Part shown: positions 1 through 9,221 of the stretch, piece by piece | How positions within the stretch are numbered: position 1 is the first letter of the stretch | Layout: every line of letters starts with the position of its first letter | Source: Schistosoma mansoni | Lineage: Eukaryota; Platyhelminthes; Trematoda; Strigeidida; Schistosomatidae | NCBI RefSeq assembly: GCF_000237925.1 | Contig: NC_031502.1 | Location: 41,160,655 to 41,224,654 of the forward strand | DNA length: 64,000 nt | Direction: 5' to 3' | Program-made: the position numbers and the translations under genes | Notes under the pieces: generated by a model | The model's database searches: none | The model's input: the letters and a program-made list of their open reading frames with translations, nothing else | Told to the model about the DNA's origin: nothing

Positions 1-394
1 ATGCCCTAGTCAACGCACTCAGTCAATCTCTCTGGCTCCAAATACCTATGGTATACATTTGATCCCCAAAGTGGTTATTACGGTCGTTCCTGGTTTCTTG
101 GCTCAATATGGTTCCGTCCTACGTCTGCAGCGTTTCTGGTCCGGACCCCTACGAACGCAATCTTCAGATTCTGGATACAAACCATTCTGGTGTAGCACGC
201 CAACCCAAGCGACAAATACAGCACGTTTCTCCCAATACCGTTCTACGTCAAAGACCTTTGGTGGCAACTCGAGGATCAAAGATCGCTTCCTGTTCTGCTA
301 ATATCTTAGTCCTACAATTGCACGTTTCACGATCAGTCCCACGAACGAAACCGCTACGTATCGAAAATGTAGACCCTTTCTAGCATGTAGCATC
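1..394. other. Unclassified sequence beside an LTR
   Basis: This stretch is more GC-balanced than most of the window and has overlapping short open frames on the plus strand. None of them matches a family I know. It directly abuts the LTR that begins at 395, so it may be internal sequence of that LTR element, but no polypurine tract or primer-binding site is clear at the junction. It could equally be unrelated flanking DNA. Confidence 0.2.
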
Positions 395-752
395 TGTAGT
401 GACCTACTTTTCTCGAGGAGAACTCGATTCTTATAATGGAAAAAAATTATTATTATAAACAATTTACCAGTGATTGTTTTACTGTAATCGTTTTGTTTAA
501 CTCTATCAAAATCACTTTTCGTTCCGTCATCCATCTTGTTTGTTCGAACTATCTTACGCTCTGCCTTTTTGCCTGTACTCTTTGGCACGTCTCGGTATTC
601 TTTCGATACCACGAGATCGCCAATAAATATACCTTGTCTGGACTAATTACAGCCTTCTGGTTTTTGGCCTACCGAGGGATCCAAGTAGTTTTCTGGCACG
701 TAATCTTATCGTAGTGGTGATCATAGTCAATCGGGACTCGACACCATCTACA
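395..752. repeat. LTR of a retrovirus-like element (family L2), copy 1
   Basis: This 358 bp unit starts TGTAGTGACC and ends ATCTACA. It is the inverted counterpart of the units at 13412-13766 and 14551-14907. The short inverted ends TGTAG...CTACA are typical of LTRs. Unlike the other two copies it has no matching 4 bp flanking duplication (CATC before, ATAG after), so it may be a terminal LTR of a truncated element or a rearranged solo LTR. Coding strand is undecided because TATA-like and AATAAA-like signals occur in opposite orientations. It is a fossil with no coding part. Confidence 0.6.
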
Positions 753-1448
753 ATAGTAAGACATTTTTGCAGTCGATCATAGTTGATTTGCATTCGTTAG
801 TTTAGTGAGCGATGTGTTTATTTGAAATAGAAATTTAAAATGGCTATTGAAAAGATGACGTAATGTTAATAATTAAAGGATCTCCGACGCTAAATGTGGG
901 GAGAAGGGACAGTCACTCAGCCAGTGACAACGTAGAAACTGTAAGTATTCACATCGGTTAGAGTTTCCATACCCCGCTAGCTCAAAGGGATGAGGATCAG
1001 AAATTTAGAATTCCAGACTTTTGGGGAAAACGATGAATAGATGCACTTCCTCCTGACTTCCTGTGGCATCTTCACATGAAAACATGCAAAGACTAGATAA
1101 ACGATACAGCAAACTGGACTGTGAATACACCTCCCCCTCCTCATGTGTAATCAGTTTTTGGAAGTTACTACATACTGTGATTGTTCTAGCAACTTTCAAC
1201 TTGCCTTTCATTCGGAAACGTGACATATTTTCAAAGACTTACGACAATATTTCATAATAATTTACCAATAATTGATCTTTCTTCGTTTACTAAACGTCAG
1301 TCCCCACACGGTAGCTTGTTAGGTGAAAGATTTTCTGTTCGATTAACAAACATTTAGAGTACGAAAACATAGTATTTCCTTCTTCACTCTAAAAGGATGA
1401 GGACAATCTGGAACTTTGATGTTGGTTTGTTTTCTGAGCTGGATGGTT
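753..1448. other. Non-coding AT-rich stretch, nothing recognised
   Basis: Short open frames at 1005-1257 on both strands show no recognisable motif. The last bases before the gap (about 1429-1448) read, in reverse complement, as CATCCAGCTCAG. The same string occurs in the dispersed repeat near 36311, so that repeat may enter the gap. Confidence 0.4.
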
Positions 1449-1648
1449 NNNNNNNNNNNNNNNNNNNNNNNNNNNNNNNNNNNNNNNNNNNNNNNNNNNN
1501 NNNNNNNNNNNNNNNNNNNNNNNNNNNNNNNNNNNNNNNNNNNNNNNNNNNNNNNNNNNNNNNNNNNNNNNNNNNNNNNNNNNNNNNNNNNNNNNNNNNN
1601 NNNNNNNNNNNNNNNNNNNNNNNNNNNNNNNNNNNNNNNNNNNNNNNN
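1449..1648. other. Assembly gap (200 N)
   Basis: Exactly 200 N. The same length is used at the other two gaps, so this is a fixed-size placeholder and the true length is unknown. Open frames drawn across it are artefacts. Confidence 0.99.
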
Positions 1649-2060
1649 ACCACACAACCACTCAACCACTCAATCACCCCGTGTCAATCCATCCACCCCT
1701 GTGTGCTTCGACAAACTATGCAGTGTAACACGTTCACACGATGAGTCAGTGAGGGAGAGTGCGTTTCATCCTGTCTGTTCGACACTTGTCCACTCAATGT
1801 ATCTGCATGCCATCCCACGTGCTGAATCAAGTTCACACTGAGTTAAGCAGCAATCGGCACACATGACAGTAGTAGTTGGATACAGTGAGGAGACGATGTT
1901 GTGTGTGAGTGGGACTAGGCAAGTGACTGTGACTGGTCGGTGTTGTGAATGAATTAAATGAAGTGTGGAAGTAACAGGGCACACAGGAGTGAGAATGTGG
2001 AGAGTGTGACTTGGTGATTGTGGTTTCCCAACATAAAATCACCCACCTGAGCTACAAATC
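1649..2060. repeat. Low-complexity, GC-richer patch beside the gap
   Basis: It opens with short repeats of the form ACCACTCA and continues with GT/GA-rich then CA-rich stretches that carry no convincing reading frame. Its composition differs from the AT-rich surroundings. A degenerate satellite or a collapsed tandem array at the gap edge would explain both the composition and the gap. No clear unit length could be fixed by eye. Confidence 0.35.
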
Positions 2061-2099
2061 TTCTCCACCATGTCACAATCTGGAACGTATCCAACGGTG

Positions 2100-2505
2100 A
2101 GCCACGAAATCAGTTCGGGGACTAAAATTAAAGACTTATAAAGAGCGCCTCCAATGACTTAAACTTTGCTCATTATAGTACAGGCGTCTTAGAAATGACC
2201 TTCTAATGGTTTACAGCACCCTAAATACTTCTCAGAATCCCCTTAAACACCTACTTAAGCTTAGTACCAACACAAATATAGGGGGTAACACCCAGAAGCT
2301 AGAGACACAGCGCAGCAGAACGGACTGTAGACACAACTTCTACTCTTTGAGAGTAGTTAAATGCTGGAATTCGCTGCCAATTGAGCTAGTCCAAGCGACT
2401 TCCCAGGAGTCCTTTAAGAGGAAACGAAACATACTCTTAAACACTAAGGATAATATCTTACTATTATTTGCCAATTTCTTTTTCCTCTGTTATCGTTAAT
2501 ATACC
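2100..2505 (+). mobile_element. CR1-like LINE, 3' end of ORF2 (fragment)
   Basis: The open frame at 2206-2499 and the decayed frame just before it match the C-terminal tail typical of CR1/Jockey-type LINE ORF2. The signature is a stretch reading RHNFYSLRVVKCWNSLP followed by a region reading FKRKRN. Upstream, around 2130-2200, the line reading YRRLRNDLLMVYSTLN matches the usual lead-in of this tail, with an interrupting stop. Everything upstream (endonuclease and RT) is missing, as expected for a 5'-truncated LINE. This copy cannot encode a working protein. Confidence 0.65.
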
Positions 2506-2653
2506 TAGGTAACCGCATGGATGTATTGGTGATCCAGTGCTACTATATATGGAAGCCCGTTAAGCGAAAGCCTCTTCCACTCCTTCCAAAACAGTTTGAT
2601 CCATTCGAATCATTTGTAGACAGAGGGATATTTGAGGCTTGCGTTACTTAAAT

Positions 2654-2812
2654 ATGAGTAAGGATAAGGCGGACGATGTTTTGCGGCATTTTATCAAACA
2701 TACTGAGAAATCAAATGTGAGAAGGTCAGTCATTGTCCAAGCAACTAACAGGAAAGTATCCAAGATTGCACTAGTGGCATTCGGTTTTGCTTTTGCAAGT
2801 TGTATCCTTTAA
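2654..2812 (+). CDS. Possible small host protein, 52 residues (hypothetical)
   Basis: ATG at 2654, stop TAA at 2810-2812. The product begins MSKDKADDVLRHFIKHTEK, is basic in the middle (RRS, NRK), and ends in a hydrophobic run, IALVAFGFAFASCIL. That gives the shape of a small tail-anchored membrane or mitochondrial protein. A TATA-like string (CTATATATGG) lies about 110 bp upstream, near 2543. A donor-like AAG|GTCAGT sits inside at about 2725 with an acceptor-like CTAACAG 27 bp on. Schistosome genes do use very short introns, so the true structure could differ. No family is recognised. It lies just after a LINE tail and may be chance. Confidence 0.3.
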   Translation: MSKDKADDVLRHFIKHTEKSNVRRSVIVQATNRKVSKIALVAFGFAFASCIL

Positions 2813-4789
2813 TTTTGATGACATGCACAACAGGTAGTTATAATTGTCTTTTATATATTACTAGCAAAGAAACCAGTTGCGTATTTTTTGTGACGGTCAT
2901 ATGATTTGGCGCTTAAGAGCTAGAATTCTTTCATAGAATTCATTTGAATGTAAAATCGTCCTCAGTCAGTAACTCCACTACACCTAGCATCCCAAAAACT
3001 TGTACCTAGGTATAGGTTATCTGTGATTTCGTAAGATCTTATGCCACACTGTTGCTTAGATGGAGTTAAAGTGTTTGCATTAGTGACGTTACTCCTTAAA
3101 GGGAGTAATATTTCAGGCAATAATGACTATGATGAACTGTTTCCATTTTTGCAGCCGTTATAGTGTTTAATAATGAACTTAGACCTCAGCCTCTTATCCA
3201 ACTCAAATTTACAATGTCCAGATAAAACTACATGCAAGGGCAGATATATATCCCGGTGAATAATGGAGCTGGTGAACATCATTGTTTATGTTTTTAGCAC
3301 CGTTTCGGGCACATAGAATACTGTCAACTTGAGACATCAGTTGTTCTCCAGGCCTTTTACAGTCAAATAAACCCCGCAATATTTTCGAACCCCTGTCACT
3401 AACGAACGGCGTTTTGAACAATAGATGAGCGCTTCAGCTGGGCTACAGATATTCACCAACCCTAAAAGCAATCTACATTGGGCTCCCTAGTTTCCATTTG
3501 GAGATAATAAAGGGCTAGTAAGACTTCCTCAGTTGATAGACTTTTCTCAGCACAACCCTTCTTGGAATTGGTCTACAAAAGGAGCTGAAACCATTTGTTG
3601 ATGATTCGATAGGAATATCAGTAGTCCTATGATGCGCACGTCACTACGGGCTTGTGAGCGCACTCGTGAATAATGTGTTCCAAAAGGCGAGAAAAAAAAC
3701 AAGATCATGTCAAATACGGATTCATGCAGTAGCTCATCGACTGATTATTTCACCTCTAGTCCTTCCGTGTGATAGGCTAAACAGGTTTTGCATATCTAGT
3801 CTCTCGTAAAACAGTAAACACGATATTCTCAAAGCCAGTTTGGTTGTGGTTCCTCTAACGTTTTCAACAGTTTGCTATCTGCTTTAAGGATGAAGAGATT
3901 ATTCTTACAGAATACTCGAGTTCTGGGTGAATAAATCCTGCATAAAATGTGGTGTGGTGTATATTATTGATTAGTTCATTTATTATTAGCATATATATAG
4001 GTTTGAAAATACATCACTAGTGGGTATTTGTATAATCAGTCTGTCGCTTAACTCCTTAAAGAGCATCTAGATTTCTATTCTTTGTATGCTATAAAACGAA
4101 ACCGAGAGCTTGGTACTTCATTCGACCAACTGCCTCCATATACCTCTTCAGAGTGATGTAGCGAACTTTGATATCAGTTGATGATAAAATGTACTTGGGA
4201 AGTCATCTATGTTTGTACCTCATCCTTAGAAATGGTTTAAATACATAAATTCATAAATATTCGGTCGTTATTCTCCATGTGTTTACTATCTCTGTTGTCT
4301 CATATCAAACATTATTGGTCATTTCAGAGTGGGCTTAGAATAATTCTAAGGAGAAAACGTGCGGATTCCTCGAATAGTTTCCTAGTCATAGTGATGATGT
4401 GAGGGGTTTGTATTCGTTAATGAGTTTAAGAGAACCTTGAATTGTGAAGTTGTTCAGGTTATATTTATGTCAGTCATTCTAACGCAAATAGGTTTGAGTA
4501 GAACGTACATGTCGTTTATAAAGTAGATAACTCAAACGATTTATGTTAAGTGTTGATAACTCGGGAAATTCCGGGCTAGCATGGAAGTTATATGTAGTGA
4601 TTCATAAACCTGTTCATTCTCATCCATTTTCAGTACATCCTAACTATATTTAGTTACATGGATATAAGGCGTTTGTCTGCAGAGTATCAGTTTTCTGACA
4701 TGGAATTTATAAAACATTTCTTGAAAAAAGATTTCTCTGTAATTTCTTGGAATATCATGAAACAATTCCATTGCTCGATTTTTCGGTAG
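2813..4789. other. Intergenic stretch without a recognisable gene
   Basis: AT-rich DNA. A minus-strand frame of 70 codons at 3209-3421 sits in a somewhat GC-richer patch but shows no domain I recognise and no clear splice signals. It could be a remnant of a retroposon or gag-like sequence. The rest shows no tRNA, array or strong tandem repeat. Confidence 0.4.
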
Positions 4790-5303
4790 TTGGCCCCCAA
4801 ATGCCCTGGTACGGCCGAGAGTGGGGAGAGTCCGCTCTCGAAATGCTCTCACATGGCCACGCGTATATAGTCTCTGCCAGGGAAGTCCTACTCACTGCCT
4901 TCTCGCACCAGTGTGTTGTTTGCGGAATTGAGAGAACGAAAAATGAATGTCCGGCGCTTTCACTGGGTTGGTGGACACGGAAAGTTCACCCTGGGGCAGT
5001 TGGAAAACCCTGATTCCAAAGAAATGGTGCACATGGGCTCCAGTATCCTGAGGGAACAAATGGCGTATGAATCAATCGTTGGTCACCGGCTACCACGGGA
5101 CTGCATCTCCTCACGATGCTCCACTGCCTTGTGGATCAGACCTTTAGGTCAAAGGCTCCGGGTGTGGTCCCCTAAAAAAACCACCTGCTTCAATTTGGGC
5201 ACCTGGGCAGTATCACAGCCCTCACACAAGTTAAATGAGATTTGTGTGGCGCATATATATCTGGTTCCCCTTTTGTACCAATATTTGTTTAAATAAATAA
5301 ATA
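4790..5303 (+). mobile_element. Non-autonomous retroposon, about 0.5 kb, with (ATAA)n tail
   Basis: This GC-rich block begins near TTGGCCCCCAAATGCCCTGG and ends in a short ATAA-repeat tail at about 5285-5303, the signature of a retroposed unit on the plus strand. Its last 75 bp (GCGCATATATATCTGG... then TTTTGTACCAATAT) recur at three other loci here: 6550-6612, 12700-12752 and the tail of the SINE at 54178-54370, all in the opposite orientation. Open frames in it (up to 127 codons) have no known domain and are probably chance. No target-site duplication was found. I recall this sequence type as common in schistosome DNA but cannot name it securely. Confidence 0.6.
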
Positions 5304-6549
5304 AACTCAATTAGTGTATGACGACGCAAGAAAAGAGCCTTCGGCTGTTATACTTGTTGACACTCCTGAAGTATGCCACAATAGACGATCATTCGTACCA
5401 ATTGAGAACGTATTTATTAATGGCCAAGTATGTTTTCTTTGTCTAGTGATTTGTTATGCAGGATAAAAATGAATTAAAACACCAGTTTAATATGGTCGCT
5501 GGGACTTTTCTTATACAAAAAAAAATAAAAAAACTTCTTTGTTATTTTAGGTCATTAAGTAGGTTCGCAACACAGTATTTTGTGTGTTACTCGTGTTAGG
5601 CAAGAAGTGGAACATTCCATCTCTCGTCCACTCCCTTTCTGATTGGTACTCATCGACAGTTTCACTACACTGTTAGGTGTATGAAAACGTAATAATTTGA
5701 GATCCAGTAACTTTAAAGTTATAAGTTCCGTGACCGGTCGTAACGGAGAAGTGATTGAGTGTTGGTGAAGATTTGAAATATTCAATGCGGTATGTTTTTA
5801 TTGTATTTGTATACCTTTGTGCTTTTGGCGATTTTTATTTCTCTTCCTTGTTATCGGTTTAACTCACTACCAACCTAGAATGTTCATGGGAATCCTCTTC
5901 TGAATAATGATTCTGTTGCAAATATAAACATTTGATTAATTTAAACTTTTAACGCTCTAAGTACGAAACTTAATGTTCACTTATAATTTAAAGCAATTAG
6001 TCACTTACGAATTGTCGATATATCAATAGGAAGACGGAAATGTCATGTATTTACATACGTTTATAACAGTCTGATCACATAATTTTCAAGGCTTTTATAT
6101 ATGAAAACTGATGAAGGTTCAAGGGGATAATTGGGAATGAAAGAGAAAAGAAAATAATTCAACACAGAAAGCATAGGGAGTTGGTATACTACCCTAGACC
6201 ATAAAATGCTTTGAAAATTACCAGAGTAGATCTAAGGTTACAACCACTTGTTTATGTCTACATAAAGATTTTTCTTAGCGACAAAGACTTCTAAAAACCT
6301 AGGGATTCACTCTTGACGTTTAAAAAGCTATGTTAAGTTCAGTTCTATGACCCATTCACATTGCTTGTTCTACTGGCTGTGAACTTGATTTCCTACCGCT
6401 GATGTTCGTTGGGGCGTTTGGCACACATAACATTAAGTTAAAACTTGGCTTGATTACTTTCATTTTAGGTAGATTATGTGGACAAATTTTTGATAGTCTT
6501 GCAAACAGGTTAACAGTGCGATCCCAGTAGAACAAATGGTGTTAACAAG
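5304..6549. other. Intergenic AT-rich stretch
   Basis: No gene, RNA or tandem array recognised. The frame on the minus strand at 5555-5785 has no known motif. Confidence 0.45.
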
Positions 6550-6612
6550 TTATTTATTTATTTGAACACATAAATATTGTTAGAGGAGGGCACCAGATAT
6601 ATGTGCCACACA
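6550..6612 (-). repeat. Retroposon 3' end fragment
   Basis: On the minus strand this matches the 3' end of the 4790-5303 retroposon: GCACATAT-type core, TGCCC, a TA-rich block, then an AAATAA-type tail (TTATTTATTTATTT as read on the plus strand). Only the tail part is present, the usual result of 5' truncation. It lies just beyond the 3' end of the antisense LINE fragment at 6770-7845. Confidence 0.5.
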
Positions 6613-6769
6613 AAACAATTAGAATGGGAAGATAAAAAAGAGGCTAAGGTGCATATAAGAAAAAAGAACAATAACAACCACAGATTAGTGTATGTTAGTG
6701 TAACAGTGAGAATAATTATGGGGGAAACAGAAATCTACGACCAGAACTCTTTTAGTTAAAGGCGTTGTA

Positions 6770-7845
6770 ACCACTCTTTATGAAGAAAGTAGAGGAAGGT
6801 TGCAGCAGGATCGCCTCTGGCTTCTATTCTGAGCCATATATGATAGCGTCTCTAGCAACTGTGTTGTAACATCCCTCAGACCCCAGCCAGGGGTTCGTGA
6901 AGGACCAACAGAAACCAGCCCTTTGCAGCTTTCTTTCATACCACGACACCATGTTATACACTGACCACTTCCCCGCTTTTTCCAACCAGTCTCAGCGTCG
7001 GCGAGTAATGCACGACTTGGAATTCTCTGAGATGACATTCGTAGAACATGTCCAAGCCACCGAAGTCGATGTTTCAAGATAGTGACACCAATTGGATTAT
7101 CGTCACTGAGCCCGAACACACGATGCTGAACCTCTGCATTACTAACATGGTGTTGCCACTGGATTTCAGCAATCCTTCAGAGACAACGATAATCAAACAC
7201 AGAGGTCAGGTTTCACAAACATAGAGCGAAACTGCTCTCACCGACGCGTTGTAGATCCGACCTTTTACAGCCAGACTAACATCCCGAAGGCGCCAAAGAT
7301 GGCCCAGATTGGCATAAGTCGCTCTGGCTTTCACTATACGTGAATCGATCTCATCGCTAACGCCACCACCAGCACTTATGCAGCTACCTAGATACAAGAA
7401 CTTCTCGACTTCTTCAATCTACTCACCACCTATGGTGAGTACAGGATTAGAATCCTGCCAGTCTTGTAGAAGTACTTTTCGCTTCGACGGAGCAAAGCAC
7501 ACACCGTACCTATAGACACTGATTGCCGACTGATTAAGTGCGGATTGCATGGCATGGGCATTATCGCACAGTAAGACAATATCATCCGCATACTTAAGGT
7601 CGAGAAGTCTTTCTCCAGACAACAGATTCACACCACCATTACTTACATCCATCAGAGTTGTTTCCAGAATGTCATCGATGGCAAAGTTAAAGAGGAATGG
7701 TGAGATTAGGCAACCCTGTCTAACTCCACTGCTTAAATGAAACAGCGGAGAGAGGTGGTTGTATGCCCTCACTCTGTCTGAGGTGTTTGTATATAGGGCC
7801 TTTAAGATGTTAATGAACTTCTCAGGTACCCTCTTCTTCAATCCA
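6770..7845 (-). mobile_element. RTE-clade LINE, 5'-truncated and broken (third lineage)
   Basis: Three minus-strand frames follow in order. 7841-7419 carries the RT palm with SSGVRQGCLISPFLFN and LKYADDIVLL (intact YADD). 7397-7206 has YLGSCISAGGGVSDEIDSRI and an HLWRLRD stretch. 7119-6778 has RLRWLGHVLRMS and MAQNRSQ. The same order and wording occur in the full-length element at 47768-51718, but this copy is clearly more diverged, so it is an older copy or a sister family. Endonuclease and N-terminal RT are absent. The frames are separated by shifts and stops, so it is dead. No target-site duplication was found. Confidence 0.85.
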
Positions 7846-8142
7846 TAAATAAAATGAAATGACGATATTAACTGGAAATACTATTCACGCTTCGATTAAA
7901 ACAAGTCATAAAGTCGGATGTAACAAACGTCCATCAACATCTTGACATTTTTGGGCTACTTTGTTCAATTCTATTTTATGTTGTGATTACAAATTAGTTG
8001 ATATCTATTTTTATTTAGAACATTCAGCGTAAACATGCCAGATCCATATGATTAAATTCCAGTGGTTTTTAAGCCTTATCAGTCAATCAGTAAAACTGAA
8101 TATCATAATTTTCAGTTTGGGGTTATGGAGATCGTTGGATTT

Positions 8143-8320
8143 CATTGAAATCATGAACCGATCAGTGTTAGACCACTATTGAGAAACTAAAAGCACTGGA
8201 CGGTCGCTTTGTCCTTATGTGGGACTCCGCGGCAATGCGCCCCCACGACCCTGCACGTGGGATTTAAGCCCAAGACCTTCGATGTTGCTCTCGAACGCTT
8301 TACCTCTAGACCAATGGGCC
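8143..8320 (-). mobile_element. S-alpha-type SINE (tRNA-like head plus decayed hammerhead segment)
   Basis: On the minus strand a tRNA-like head (8320 down to about 8248) contains a good pol III box A, TGGTCTAGAGGT (8313-8302), and a weaker box B, GGCTTAAATCC (8270-8260). The body follows: GGAGTCCCACATAAGGAC, then ACCGTCCAGTGC, then TCAATAGTGGTCTA and ATGATTTCAA. This body aligns by eye with 61026-61225. It corresponds to the hammerhead-bearing S-alpha (Sm-alpha) repeats known from schistosomes. Here the hammerhead core is badly altered (CCGCGGA where CUGANGA is expected, AAAG for GAAA), so self-cleavage is unlikely. Confidence 0.65.
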
Positions 8321-8643
8321 AGCATCCAACTTCACTCAATTTACGATATCACGCGACCATCTTCCATTGTATTCTGTTGGTAACTGCCTCACATATGACA
8401 CGCTTGAACTCAACTGATCATGGCTTCTCGAAGATTCAAGAGGGAATTTTTGGAGCTCAGGTGAGAAACCGTGACCGATGCAGTTAAATCGTGTCGATTA
8501 TCAGACAATTACCCACCGCTTTTACGACAATTATTACTACTGGAATATCTAGTGTAAATTATAAGAAACTGAACCATGTTCTAAACTATGTTCGTTGTGA
8601 TTGACCTATTTTTAAAACGAACCTCACAGTTAAGTTTTGTTAA

Positions 8644-9221
8644 TGTTGTGTCTTGACCTAGCCGTCGCCAATTGTTATGTCCTGATCAAGGTTGTAGCCA
8701 ATTAGTATGACTTGCTCAAGGTTGTCGCTAATTTGTTATGACCTTACAAATTAAACAAGGACGTAACTCGCGTGAATTATCCGCCAATAGAATACGACTT
8801 CTTCGACCTTAACACGGTGACAATCAAGGACGTCCAATCAGTATGAGTAATCTCGCCTCTTTATTGGTCCTTAATCCGCCTAGCCCGTCCACTTGAGTCC
8901 AGAACACCAATAGCAGCTGCTGTAATGCGAATCGTTTATTTCAAGCATACTTTGTTTATATACCAGACCACATCACCCACAAAATAGAAAATAATATTTG
9001 TACAAAACCAAGCCAAATGTGGCTGGGAGCGTGGGAGACAATAATCAATAAACTGAGTATAACTTATGAACAGTAAGTCATGTAATAATAATCAATAGGT
9101 CGAAATGAAGCTTGTAATAAGATGAATATAGATATAGATAATCTAGTTACTGAATAGTTATACAATAGGAATAATAGGTCCTGCAAGTTATCCGTACTTA
9201 CTTCTTTTCTAGTGTATCACA
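8644..9221 (-). repeat. Solo LTR, Gypsy-type (family L1), copy 1
   Basis: On the minus strand it starts TGTGATACAC (9221) and ends GACACAACA (8644). It is flanked by a perfect 5 bp duplication, GTTAA at 8639-8643 and 9222-9226, so it is a solo LTR left by recombination between two LTRs. It is homologous to the plus-strand units at 47236-47729 and 53153-53659, sharing TATAYAAA-type signals and a CTCTGGACT-type stretch. Its 3' end holds about 3.3 tandem copies of a 30 bp unit (8644-8741), each containing an ATTGGCGAC-like motif. It is a non-coding fossil. Confidence 0.85.

Noticed and set aside
436-714. 92-codon frame, and similar frames at 298-612, 13310-13822 and 14620-14971
   Set aside because: They lie wholly or mainly in three copies of one LTR family. 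The apparent protein conservation is DNA repeat identity.
1343-1841. Open frames of 90-141 codons spanning the first gap
   Set aside because: They consist mostly of N. The same applies to frames across 30103-30302 and 35828-36027.
8248-8320. Functional tRNA gene
   Set aside because: Box A is good, but box B and the stems are poor and the sequence runs straight into S-alpha body. It is a SINE head.
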